From NCBI RefSeq assembly GCF_016786325.1, contig NZ_JADWYU010000203.1, positions 1-64,000 of the forward strand: a stretch of DNA of 64,000 bases. Direction: 5' to 3'. A program made the translations under genes and the position numbers. The first letter of the stretch is position 1, and each line of letters starts with the position of its first letter. Source of the DNA: Frankia nepalensis (GTDB taxonomy: Bacteria; Actinomycetota; Actinomycetes; Frankiales; Frankiaceae). The notes under the pieces were generated by a model. That model ran no database searches, was not told the origin of the DNA, and was given only the letters and a program-made list of their open reading frames with translations. Shown here in pieces: positions 44,528 to 52,948 of the stretch.

Positions 44528-46396
44528 GTGCGTCGCTGGTTCGCGATTACCACCTGTGTCCTGGTCACGGCGAACGGGGTGCGGCTTCGGCTTCGGCTGC
44601 GGGACCTGGCAAGGGCGGCGCGAAGCGCGGACCCGGTGGCCGGGACGCACGCGTTCCTCGTCGCGGACGGCGTCGGGCTGCCGGACGAGGCCCGCCGTGC
44701 CGCGAGCGCCCACGCCCTGCGCGAAGGGCTCGAGGTGCTCGACCTCGTGCCGGAGGATCTTTCGGCGGAACGGCTGCTCGACCTGGCCCGGCTGGTGGAC
44801 ACGTCCCGGTACCGGGGCAACCGGTTCGCGGCCGGCCGGGGCGCGAACCAGGCGCTGCTCGTCGACCGGCGCGTCCTCGCGCGCGCGGGCATCGAGGAGC
44901 GGGAGGACTACTCGCCGCTCGAGCTGGCGGAGCTGACCAGGCGGCTCAAGCAGTACGCGCCGTCCACGTCGGACCTGGTCGTCGTCGCGGGCCTGACGGC
45001 CTCCAGGCCGGGCGCCGCGCAGCGCGTCCGGGGCCAGGTGGCCGCCTACCGCCATCCCTTCCAGGGGCTGGCGTTCCTGCCGGCGGCCCGCGCGGCGGCG
45101 GTGGCGGCGTCCTGCGTGGCGAGCCCGGGGTGGGGCCTCGCGGCGGCCGCGCTGTCCGCGGCGCAGCCGGCCGCGGTCGCCGCCGGGCGGGTCTCCCCGG
45201 GGGCCAGGGACACGCTCGCCGGGCCGGCTCGCCGGCTCGTCGGCTGGCCCGGGTTCGCCGTGGACCTGGCCCGCGCCCGCCGGGCCGGCGTGGGGCCCGA
45301 CCCCGAGGCGTCGCCGCGCCGGCGCCGCTACCAGGAAGAGATCGCGGCCGGCGTCGAGGGGCTGCTGGAGACGCGGCGCGACACCTGCCCCTGGTGCGGC
45401 TCGGCCGCGCTGGCGTTACGCGCCGAGTCCGGCGACACCACCCTGCGCAAGCCGGGTCTGTTCCGGTACGAACAGTGCGCCGACTGTGCGCTGATCTTCC
45501 AGAACCCCCGGCTGACCCCGGCCGGGCTCGACTTCTACTACCGCGACTTCTATGACGGGCTGAACGCGGAACGTGCCGAGGGGATGTTCGGCGCGTCCGA
45601 CCTCGGCTACCGGGCCCGGGCCGCGTTGCTGCCGCCGGAGGCGAAACCCGCCAACTGGCTGGACGTCGGCGCCGGGCACGGCCACTTCTGCCTCGTCGCG
45701 GCCGGGATGCTGCCCGGTGTCGGGTTCGACGCCGTCGACATGGGCGACGGGATCGACGCGGCGGAACGCCGCGGCTGGGTGCGCCACGCGTACCGGAAGA
45801 TGTTCCCCGAGATCGTCGACGAGATCGCGGGCCGCTACGACGTGATCAGCATGTTCCACTATCTGGAGCACACGCCCGATCCCAAGCTGGAGCTGGACAC
45901 GGCGGCGGCGGCCCTGCCCGCCGGCGGCCACCTGATCATCGAGGTCCCGCACGGGCAGGGCCCGTCCTTCAAGCTCTTCCGCGGCCTCTGGGTCGGCCTG
46001 TGCCCGCCCCAGCATCTGCACTTCATCCCGCCCGACGAGCTCGTCAAGGCGCTGGCCGACCGCGGCCTGACCACGGTCACGACGCAGTTCAGCCAGGCCC
46101 ACCTCTTCGGCGACGCCGTCGCGGTGGTCTACTACCTGGCCCAGAAGCTGCAGCCGAACCCCACCCTGCCCTGGCTTCCCGACGAGGCGACTCCCGCGCG
46201 GTGGGCCCGCCGCGTCGCCGCCCTGGCCGTCACCGCGCCCCTCTACCCCGTCGCCTTCGCGGTGGACGCGCTGATGCTGCCGTACCTGCTCACCGGCCGG
46301 CGGGCGAACATCTACCGGGTCGTCGCCCGCAAGGAGCCGGACAGCGCGCCCACCGCCGCGGGCGGAGCCTCCGCCGCGACCCTCGCCGGCCGGTAA
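44528..46396 (+). CDS. Fused SAM methyltransferase with unknown N-terminal domain
   Basis: A 622-residue protein. Residues 1-285 are not recognised; they include a hydrophobic Ala-rich stretch (about 185-230) that could be membrane-associated. A zinc-ribbon CPWCGS...YEQCADC (about 286-320) precedes a class I methyltransferase (about 350-500): NWLDVGAGHGHFCLVAAGM is the SAM motif, ISMFHYLEHTPDP motif II, and GGHLIIEVPHG motif III, as in Methyltransf_23 proteins that act on sugars or small molecules. The GTG start follows TAGGAGGACGCC, so the long N-terminus is real. Convergent with the DHA2 exporter. Confidence 0.8.
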   Translation: MRRWFAITTCVLVTANGVRLRLRLRDLARAARSADPVAGTHAFLVADGVGLPDEARRAASAHALREGLEVLDLVPEDLSAERLLDLARLVDTSRYRGNRFAAGRGANQALLVDRRVLARAGIEEREDYSPLELAELTRRLKQYAPSTSDLVVVAGLTASRPGAAQRVRGQVAAYRHPFQGLAFLPAARAAAVAASCVASPGWGLAAAALSAAQPAAVAAGRVSPGARDTLAGPARRLVGWPGFAVDLARARRAGVGPDPEASPRRRRYQEEIAAGVEGLLETRRDTCPWCGSAALALRAESGDTTLRKPGLFRYEQCADCALIFQNPRLTPAGLDFYYRDFYDGLNAERAEGMFGASDLGYRARAALLPPEAKPANWLDVGAGHGHFCLVAAGMLPGVGFDAVDMGDGIDAAERRGWVRHAYRKMFPEIVDEIAGRYDVISMFHYLEHTPDPKLELDTAAAALPAGGHLIIEVPHGQGPSFKLFRGLWVGLCPPQHLHFIPPDELVKALADRGLTTVTTQFSQAHLFGDAVAVVYYLAQKLQPNPTLPWLPDEATPARWARRVAALAVTAPLYPVAFAVDALMLPYLLTGRRANIYRVVARKEPDSAPTAAGGASAATLAGR

Positions 46397-46405
46397 CGGC
46401 CGGCG
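46384..46405. terminator. Hairpin over the methyltransferase stop codon
   Basis: CGCCGGCCG and CGGCCGGCG form a perfect 9-bp stem with a GTAA loop that contains the stop codon. It lies between convergent genes and probably ends transcription of both. Confidence 0.6.
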
Positions 46406-46409
46406 GCGG

Positions 46410-47951
46410 TCACACCGCCGGGGCCGGCTCGGACCCCGCCTCGGCGTCGGCGTCCTTGGGCCTGTTGGGCAGCCGCAGCGCCAGCAGCGTGAGGACGACC
46501 GCGATGAGCGCGGCCGCGGCGAACGCCCACCGCATCCCGCCGACGAGCGCGTCGGCCTCCGCGGAGCCCGCGTCGGTGAGCCGCGTGGACCGAGCCTCCA
46601 GGATGACGACCAGCAGGGCGGTGCCGATGGCGCCGGCGACCTGCATGATCGTGCCGAGCAGCGAGCTGCCGTGCGAGTAGAGGTGGGCTGGCAGGTCACC
46701 CAGGCCGACGGAGAACACCGGGGTGAGCACGGCGGCGAGCGCGGCCATCAGCACTATGTGCGCCGCCAGCAGGAGCGAGTACGGCGTGTCGCGGCCGATC
46801 CAGGCGAGCACGCCCAGCGAGGCCACGGTGGCCGCCGAGCCCGGGATGACGAGTGGCCGCGCGCCGAACTGGTCGTAGAGGCGCCCCACCGCCGGGCCGA
46901 GCACGCCCATGGCCAGGCCGCCGGGCATCACCAGCAGCCCGGTCTGCAGCTCGCTGAGGTCCCGCACGTCCTGCAGATAGAGCGGCAGCAGGAACATGGC
47001 GCCGAAGAACGCCATGTGGGCGGCCGCCATCAGCAGGAGCGAGACCCGGAACGAGCGGTGGACGAGCGCGCGCAGGTCGAGCAGCGGGCTGCTCAGGCGC
47101 GCCAGCCGCATCTGCAGCGCCGCGAACGCCGCCACGAGCCCCGCGCCGCCCGCGATGATCAGCCCCACCATGATCCCGTCGCGGGCGCCGATCTCGCTGA
47201 GCCCGAACAGGAGACCGCTGAAGCCGAGCGCCGCCAGCACGACGCTGGGCCAGTTCAGGGAGTCGTTCGTCGTCTCGCCGACGTTCTCCAGCTGGCGCAG
47301 GCCGGCGACGGCGACGAGAAGTGCGACCGGCAGCATGAATACGAAGATCAGCCGCCAGGACCCGAGCTGGAGGATGACCCCGGACACCGCCGGGCCGAGC
47401 GCCGGCGCGCAGGACATCGCCATGGTGACGTTCCCCATCACCCGGCCGCGGTCGGACTCGGGGACGACCGTCATCAGCGTCGTCATCAGCAGCGGCATCA
47501 TCACGGCGGTGCCGGCGGCCTGCACGACCCGGCCGGTGAGCAGGATGGGGAAGGCGGGTGCGACGGCGCCGATGACCGTCCCGGTACAGAAGGTCGCCAT
47601 GGCGACCCCATAGGCCGTCCGGGTGGTGACCCGTTGTAGGAACCAGCCGGTTATTGGGATCACTGCGGCCATCGTGAGCATGAAGACGGTCGAGAGCCAC
47701 TGCGCGGTCCGCGGCGAGATGGCGAACTCGTCCATGAGCCGCGGCACCGCGTTGATCATGATCGTCTCGTTGAGGATGACGACGAACGTGGCGGCGACCA
47801 GCAACTTGATGACGAGCGGGGTCCGACCCCGCGCCGCGCCGGCGGTGACCGGGCGGGTCGCGGCGCCGGCCTTGGCCGGGGCAGGGGCGTCGGGGAGTTC
47901 GATCCCGTCGTCCCGCGGGGCGGCGTCGTCCACGCGAGGCGACACGGTCAT
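46410..47951 (-). CDS. MFS transporter, DHA2 family (EmrB/QacA type)
   Basis: A 513-residue multidrug-type exporter, 14 membrane segments expected. It carries motif A-like GRVMGNVTMAMSCAPALGP region (motif C: CAPALGPAVSGVILQ) and the DHA2 start LLVAATFVVILNETIMINAVPRLMDEF. Uses proton exchange to expel drugs. ATG 47951 is chosen over the upstream frame because AAAGGAG lies at 7 bases. A palindrome 400 bases upstream (48348) may be its operator. Confidence 0.9.
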   Translation of the reverse strand: MTVSPRVDDAAPRDDGIELPDAPAPAKAGAATRPVTAGAARGRTPLVIKLLVAATFVVILNETIMINAVPRLMDEFAISPRTAQWLSTVFMLTMAAVIPITGWFLQRVTTRTAYGVAMATFCTGTVIGAVAPAFPILLTGRVVQAAGTAVMMPLLMTTLMTVVPESDRGRVMGNVTMAMSCAPALGPAVSGVILQLGSWRLIFVFMLPVALLVAVAGLRQLENVGETTNDSLNWPSVVLAALGFSGLLFGLSEIGARDGIMVGLIIAGGAGLVAAFAALQMRLARLSSPLLDLRALVHRSFRVSLLLMAAAHMAFFGAMFLLPLYLQDVRDLSELQTGLLVMPGGLAMGVLGPAVGRLYDQFGARPLVIPGSAATVASLGVLAWIGRDTPYSLLLAAHIVLMAALAAVLTPVFSVGLGDLPAHLYSHGSSLLGTIMQVAGAIGTALLVVILEARSTRLTDAGSAEADALVGGMRWAFAAAALIAVVLTLLALRLPNRPKDADAEAGSEPAPAV

Positions 47952-48347
47952 TTCGGCTCCTTTGGTCGCGGGTGCGGCTGGGCCGTCAGCCACGCGCTCG
48001 CGCGCGCCGCGGGGCGACCCCAACCGGTCCGACCGGGACGGGCGGTGGAACTCATCGGTGGGCGAACGGTCCTACGGGAGCCGTGACGGGCAGCACAGGT
48101 GAACCCAGGCTCGCGGCCGGGCATTCCGCCGGCTGGTGCGGCCGCCGCGTCCGCGCGGACACGGCCGGGTGCCGCCTGATCCCGTGCGGCGGCTCCCTCG
48201 GCTCGATGCGCGGCGCGGACCGACGTCGTGACCTGGCAGGGCCCGGCCACCGACGGTGCCGCCGGCCGCGGGCGGACTACCGAGATCCCGGACGTCGCGT
48301 GCCTCCACCGGCTCGATCCAGCCGGATACATGCCGCGCGGCGGTCAC

Positions 48348-48357
48348 TGTCCGGACA
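48348..48357. promoter_or_regulatory. TGTCCGGACA palindrome
   Basis: Perfect 10-base palindrome in an AT-richer patch (CACTGTCCGGACACTAG). Similar centres occur in TetR operators of drug exporter genes; a link with the DHA2 gene is inference. Confidence 0.35.
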
Positions 48358-48445
48358 CTAGCCCGCGTTGGGGTACCCCTGGCAAACGATTTACGGCGCG
48401 CCGGCCTCGTGTTCGAGGCAAAGGACGCCGATGCCGTCCTGCCCG

Positions 48446-48459
48446 GTGACCAGGGTCAC
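48446..48459. promoter_or_regulatory. GTGACCAGGGTCAC palindrome
   Basis: Perfect 14-base palindrome; nearly the same as GTGACCAGGTCAC at 29100. May be a shared operator or chance. Confidence 0.3.
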
Positions 48460-48482
48460 GTGATGGGACGAGACAGATGATC

Positions 48483-48548
48483 GCCGTGGCCGTGGCCGTG
48501 GCCGTGGCCGTGGCCGTGGCCGTGGCCGTGGCCGTGGCCGTGGCCGTG
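48483..48548. repeat. Eleven tandem GCCGTG hexamers
   Basis: Perfect head-to-tail hexanucleotide array. It is intergenic, upstream of the SnoaL-like gene, and prone to slippage. Confidence 0.95.
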
Positions 48549-48822
48549 GCGCGGGCGCGGCGGGCCGACTCGTGGATCACATCCGCCCCTGGCTCTCGCA
48601 ATCTTGGCGGAAGGGATGAAAGCGCGCCGATGATCGGCGCCCGCCGGCGGCCCGTGAGGCCGACGCGATCGCATGACGCCGGAAACATCCAGATATAAAG
48701 TGCCGCCGTCGTCTCCGGCGCGGGATGGTGCCCGCGTTCGCTCGGTGGCTGTTCGCCGCCGGGCGGGATGGCCGCGTGCCGGGTGCCGCAAGGGACGCCG
48801 GGTCAGACCGAGTGGAGGCTTC

Positions 48823-49281
48823 GTGACCGACCAGGACTTAGTGCGCCGGCTCCTCGACATCGAGGAGATCAAGGGGCTCAAGGCGCGTTACTTCCGGACC
48901 CTGGACCAGAAGAAGTGGGACGAGTTCGGTGAGGTGTACGCGGCCGCGGCGGTCCTGGAACTGCCCGAGGTCGAGATGGTCGTCGATGGCCGGGACGCGA
49001 TCGTGAAGATGGTCAGCGAGGCGCTGTCGGGCGCGCGGACCGTCCATCACGGGCACATGCCGGAGATCGAGCTGACCGGTCCGGACACCGCCCGTGGGAC
49101 GTGGGCGATGTTCGACTACGTGGAATGGCCGTCGTCGGACTCGGGAAGCCGGGTCGGCCTGCAGGGCTATGGCCACTACGTCGAGGAGTATGCCCGCGAG
49201 GACGGGCGCTGGCGGATCGCCCGTTCCCGTCTGGACCGGCTGCGCGTCGACTCGCTCGGCGACCTGCCCGTCGCCCCCTAA
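48823..49281 (+). CDS. SnoaL-like (NTF2 fold) protein
   Basis: A 152-residue protein of the nuclear transport factor 2-like superfamily: IEEIKGLKARYFRTLDQKKWDEFGEVYAAAAVLELP, then HHGHMPEIELTGPDTARGTWAMFDYVEW and GRWRIARSRLDRLRV. In this fold small polar pockets bind or convert ligands such as polyketides or steroids. GTG 48823 follows GTGGAGGCTTC, a strong site. It is single-gene; the role is unknown. Confidence 0.82.
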   Translation: MTDQDLVRRLLDIEEIKGLKARYFRTLDQKKWDEFGEVYAAAAVLELPEVEMVVDGRDAIVKMVSEALSGARTVHHGHMPEIELTGPDTARGTWAMFDYVEWPSSDSGSRVGLQGYGHYVEEYAREDGRWRIARSRLDRLRVDSLGDLPVAP

Positions 49282-50123
49282 CCGGTCCCGCCGGGCCGCG
49301 TACGGGCCCGGACGCGGTCCGGACCCGTACCGTAGCGGCCCGTTCCGGATCATCTCCCCGCTGACGGCCCGTTCCCCTGCCGACCGCGGGGCCTCGCCGT
49401 GCCGAGACCGCTTTCGGTGTCGAGGAGGCCCGGCGTACCTGGGAATGGGAAAGAAGGAAGTAGGCACCTGTAGTCGTTGCCGCGGAAAGACTCGGTGCCT
49501 GGAGGGCGGACGGCTCTCCGAGGCGGCCGAGATCAGCTGTAGGGAGTTCGGGGCCAGCTTCGACGCCCGCTGGAAAGCGGCGGTGTGTTCGTCGGCGACA
49601 AGATCACGATCTCGTTGGTGATCGAGGCTGTTCTCCGGCTTCCGCGGGGGTAGGGGCCGAGGCTCATTCCCTACGGCCTGCGCGGCCTCATGCTGGGAGT
49701 TGGCCTTCGTAGCGGGCAGGCGCGGTCACCGATCGGGCAGCCAGGAGGCGCCGGTACGGTCGCCTCTCGAAGGGGCTCGAACTGGCTGCGCTCGCGGTGT
49801 GGTTGCCGCATGTGACCAGTGTGCGGCCACCAGCGCCGCTCCGGAGCGCCGAGCCGGCCGGACTCCCTGACAGACAGACCCACGGACGTCCTTTTGGCGC
49901 TGGCCTCGGTGCCCTCGCGCGCGTCCGGGCAGTACTTCTCGCCTCGCGAACAGGGTGACACGAGCGAGTCTCCGCGGGAGAGAGCTGTGCGGCACGCCGC
50001 GGCCCCGGAGGTCGTGGACCGCCATGGTGCGCGGCCTCAGCCTTTCGCACCAAGCTGAGAGCCCCGCGTGCGCCGGGCCGGACGGAAGCCGCGCGAGCAC
50101 GACACGCCCTCGAGCGGCCGCTC
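49282..50123. other. Long region without recognisable genes
   Basis: Over 800 bases with no open frame resembling a known protein. One frame near 49590-49650 reads VFVGDKITISLVIEAVLRLP before a stop, which might be a remnant of a lost gene. No repeats or transposon ends seen. Confidence 0.4.
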
Positions 50124-50152
50124 TTGACTCTCCATGACATCGGAGGTACCTT
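50124..50152 (+). promoter_or_regulatory. Promoter TTGACT-17-TACCTT of the hydrolase gene
   Basis: TTGACT (50124-50129) and TACCTT (50147-50152) are spaced 17 bases. Start expected near 50159, just before the operator at 50167. Confidence 0.6.
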
Positions 50153-50166
50153 CTGCCGTGTCAAGT

Positions 50167-50181
50167 TTAAACGCCGTGTAG
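50167..50181. promoter_or_regulatory. Operator half-palindrome, shared with 52640
   Basis: TTAAACGCCGTGTAG matches the perfect palindrome CTACACGGCGTGTAG at 52640 in 12 of 14 non-central positions. It lies at about +8 to +22 of the hydrolase promoter. Confidence 0.55.
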
Positions 50182-50348
50182 TAATTTTATGGCGAACTAT
50201 AAATAGACGCCATGCATGATCGGTAGTTGGCGTGGCGGGACCGGCGTTGCGCCGATCCTGACGCGCCCAATCCTCGAAATCACGACCCTCGTCCCTTTGC
50301 CGCACCTCGCGCACAGCACGATCGATCCCGATCGAAGGAGTCCGCCCC

Positions 50349-50420
50349 GTGGGCACCGTCGTCCCGACTCTCGACCGTCCCGGCCCCGACGCCGACCCCG
50401 CCACCGAGTTCGCCGCATGA
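50349..50420 (+). CDS. Small ORF coupled to the SGNH hydrolase
   Basis: GTG-started ORF of 23 codons (MGTVVPTLDRPGPDADPATE...) with a strong GAAGGAG ribosome site; its stop overlaps the hydrolase ATG (ATGA at 50417). The hydrolase ATG itself lacks a good site, so the small ORF probably carries ribosomes to it. Alternatively it is the true N-terminus split by one sequencing indel. Confidence 0.5.
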   Translation: MGTVVPTLDRPGPDADPATEFAA

Positions 50421-51583
50421 GCCGCCAGGACCATGGCTGGACCACCGCCTGGGCGACCGCTCCGCAGCGGCCGGGCGCCGGCTTCGCCCCCAACTGGTCG
50501 GCGGAGGGCTTCGCCGGCCACACGATCCGGCAGACCGTCCGGCTGAGCGTCGGCGCCGACACGCTGAGAGTCCGGCTGTCCAACCGCTACGGCACCGGGC
50601 CCCTGCGGGTCGCGGGCCTCACCATCGCGGCCGCGGCCGGCGGCGTGATCAAGCCCGACACCCTCCAGGAACTGACCGCGGGCGGGAAGCCGGCCTTCAC
50701 CGTCCCGGCGGGCGCCGACCTGGCCACCGACGCGGCGCAGTTTCCTGTCGACGCGCTGGAGTCGGTGACCGTCTCGCTGTACCTGGCCGAGCCCTCCGGC
50801 CCCGCGACCTACCATGCCCAGGCGCTCGCCACGACCTACCGGGCCGCGGGCGACCACCGGGCGGACGCCGACGACACGGCCTTCACCGAGGCCTCGCAGT
50901 CCTTCTACTATCTCGGCGGGATCGAGGTCGCCGCGGCGCCCGGTGGCGAGGCCGACGGCATCGTGGTGCTCGGAGACTCCCTCATCGACGGCACCGGCAG
51001 TTCCCCCGACACCGACCAGCGTTTTCCCGACCTGCTGGCCCACCGATTCGCGACGGTGGGACGGCCGCGGCCCGTGCTGAACCTGGGCATCGGCGGCAAC
51101 CGGGTGACGGTGGACTCGGCCTGGCTCGGCGACCGGGCGACCGCCCGGTTCCAGCATGACGTGCTGGCCCAGCCCGGAGTCGGCACGGTGGTGATCCTCG
51201 CCGGGATCAACGACCTCGCGATCAGCGAGATCGCGCAGACATCGCCGTTCCCGGTCCTGGCGCCCTACATCGAGGTGTCGGCGGCGCAGGTCATCGCCGG
51301 GCACCGGGAGATGATTCAGCGGGCGCGCGGCGCGGGCCTGCGCGTGGTCGGGGCGACGCTGCTGCCGATGCGGGGCTCGGCCTTCTCCACTCCGCGCAGC
51401 GAGGCCAAGCGCGACGCGGTCAACACCTGGATCCGCGAGTCGGGAGAGTACGACGCGGTCGTCGACCTGGCCCTGGCGCTGGGCGACGCGCTCGACCCGG
51501 CCCACGACTCCGGCGACGGGCTGCACCTCAACGACACCGGCTACCGGGCGATGGCGGACGCCGTCGAGCTCGCCGCCCTGTAA
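50417..51583 (+). CDS. SGNH/GDSL-family hydrolase
   Basis: A 388-residue esterase-type enzyme. An N-terminal beta-rich domain (to about 175) precedes the SGNH core: GDSLIDGTGS with nucleophile Ser188, the Gly and Asn blocks IGGNRV and LAGINDLA, and the catalytic pair Asp367-His370 in DGLHLND. It resembles secreted-type GDSL lipases but has no signal peptide from this start, so it is probably cytoplasmic. ATG chosen by coupling with the small ORF. Convergent with the aldo-keto reductase; both are controlled by a matching operator. Confidence 0.88.
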   Translation: MSRQDHGWTTAWATAPQRPGAGFAPNWSAEGFAGHTIRQTVRLSVGADTLRVRLSNRYGTGPLRVAGLTIAAAAGGVIKPDTLQELTAGGKPAFTVPAGADLATDAAQFPVDALESVTVSLYLAEPSGPATYHAQALATTYRAAGDHRADADDTAFTEASQSFYYLGGIEVAAAPGGEADGIVVLGDSLIDGTGSSPDTDQRFPDLLAHRFATVGRPRPVLNLGIGGNRVTVDSAWLGDRATARFQHDVLAQPGVGTVVILAGINDLAISEIAQTSPFPVLAPYIEVSAAQVIAGHREMIQRARGAGLRVVGATLLPMRGSAFSTPRSEAKRDAVNTWIRESGEYDAVVDLALALGDALDPAHDSGDGLHLNDTGYRAMADAVELAAL

Positions 51584-51711
51584 TGCCTGGTGCCGCCCCC
51601 GGGGCGCCTCCCGCCCTGTTCGTCCGTCGGCGCCGCGTGTCACCCGCAACCGGGCCTCCCGGTCCGCCGGGCCGAGACCGTGAACTCGACCCGCGACCGC
51701 GGCGACGGAGA

Positions 51712-52584
51712 TCAGGCCACGGCGGTGAGCGCCTGATACTGCTCGTCCGTCAGCGTGAGCTCGGCGCTGCGCGTGTTCTCCTCGACGTGCGCCACCGTGC
51801 TCGTGCCGGGAATCGGGAGCACGACCGGCGAGTGGCGCAGCAGCCAGGCCAGGGAGAGCTGCGCGGCGGTGGCGTCGGCGTCCGCGGCGACCTGCCGCGC
51901 GGGGCTGTCGGGCCGCGCGAGGGCGCCGCTGGCGATCGGGAACCACGGGATGAAGGCGATGCCCTCCCGCTCGCAGTACCGCAACACGTCCTCGTAATGA
52001 CGGTCGGACAGGTTGTAGAGGTTCTGCACCGACACGATCGGCGCGATCTGCCTGGCCCGCTCGATCTGCTCCACCCCGACCTCGGACAGGCCGATGTGGC
52101 GGATCTTGCCCTCCTGCTGCAGAAGCACGAGCTCGCCGATCTGGTCCGCCAGCGGGACCGCGGGATCGACGCGGTGCAGCTGCATCAGGCCCACGCTGTC
52201 CACGCCGAGGTGACGCAGGCTGCTCTCTGCCTGCTCCCGCAGGAACTCGGGACGCCCCACCGGCTGCCACTGGTCGGGCCCCGGCCGCGCGAGACCGACC
52301 TTGGAAGCGAGGACGAGGTCCTCCGGGTAAGGGTGCAGCGCCCGGCGGATGATCTCGTCGCTGACGAACGGTCCGTAGGCGGCGGCGGTATCGATGAAGT
52401 CGACGCCGAGCTCGCGGGCGCGGCGCACCACGCGGACCGCCTCGGCGGGATCGGCCGGGTCGCCCCAGACCCCGGGGCCGGTCAGCCGCATGGTCCCCAG
52501 GCCGAGGCGGTGAACGGGCAGGTCGCCGCCGAGGCGGAACAGGCCGGAGGCCTCGGCGGGGCGTGCGGGTGTCTGGGTGCTCAC
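51712..52584 (-). CDS. Aldo-keto reductase
   Basis: A 290-residue TIM-barrel NADPH oxidoreductase. The catalytic tetrad is Asp65, Tyr70, Lys95 and His137 (DFIDTAAAYG, LASKVGLARP, GLMQLHRVDP). PIPGTSTVAHVEENT near the C-terminus binds the cofactor phosphate. It reduces aldehydes or ketones. GTG 52584 has GAAGG upstream; the longer frame starts inside the promoter. Its promoter is overlapped by the palindrome at 52640. Confidence 0.92.
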   Translation of the reverse strand: MSTQTPARPAEASGLFRLGGDLPVHRLGLGTMRLTGPGVWGDPADPAEAVRVVRRARELGVDFIDTAAAYGPFVSDEIIRRALHPYPEDLVLASKVGLARPGPDQWQPVGRPEFLREQAESSLRHLGVDSVGLMQLHRVDPAVPLADQIGELVLLQQEGKIRHIGLSEVGVEQIERARQIAPIVSVQNLYNLSDRHYEDVLRYCEREGIAFIPWFPIASGALARPDSPARQVAADADATAAQLSLAWLLRHSPVVLPIPGTSTVAHVEENTRSAELTLTDEQYQALTAVA

Positions 52585-52636
52585 AGGAGACGCCTTCCGG
52601 TGCGGAGCGGGACGGGCGAGATGCCACCGACGCCGA

Positions 52637-52665
52637 ACTCTACACGGCGTGTAGTTACTGCACAA
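52637..52665 (-). promoter_or_regulatory. Promoter TTGTGC-17-TAGAGT of the aldo-keto reductase
   Basis: On the minus strand TTGTGC (52665-52660) and TAGAGT (52642-52637) are 17 bases apart. The palindrome 52640-52654 covers the -10 and part of the spacer, an ideal repressor position. Confidence 0.7.
52640..52654. promoter_or_regulatory. Perfect palindrome CTACACGGCGTGTAG
   Basis: Arms of 7 bases around a central G. The related site at 50167 precedes the convergent hydrolase gene, so one repressor may control both. Confidence 0.7.
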
Positions 52666-52948
52666 CGATCTATACTTTCTTGTCGTACAGCCCGAACACG
52701 ATGCATGGAAGACGTGCTGGCGTTAGAATGGTGAACATGGAAGGGCACCGGGCCGCGCGCCGAGTCGCGAGGTCTAGCCGCGCAGCCCGCGGATCACTCG
52801 CGGGAAGCCTCCTGGCGGCGACCAGGGCGGATATCGGCGACGCCGCGTTGCGCTGGAGCGCCGCACGCCACGGCGCGCCGGTTCTCTGGAACGTGAAGAT
52901 GGCGGGGATACCGGCCGTGCGCCAGCCGGTATCCCCGCCGTACCGCCG

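Larger units (their letters stand above)
47952..48822. other. Intergenic region with hexamer repeat and palindromes
   Basis: About 870 bases between the exporter and the SnoaL-like gene. Contents: TGTCCGGACA palindrome (48348), GTGACCAGGGTCAC palindrome (48446), eleven GCCGTG repeats (48483). Frames across the repeat read only Ala-Val or His-Gly and look non-coding. Confidence 0.5.

Noticed and set aside
48477-48698. ORF reading Ala-Val repeats over the GCCGTG array
   Set aside because: Arises only from the hexamer; no ribosome site and no domain.
49688-52627. Minus-strand ORF of 979 codons across hydrolase and reductase genes
   Set aside because: Covers two well-supported genes in other frames and shows no domain.
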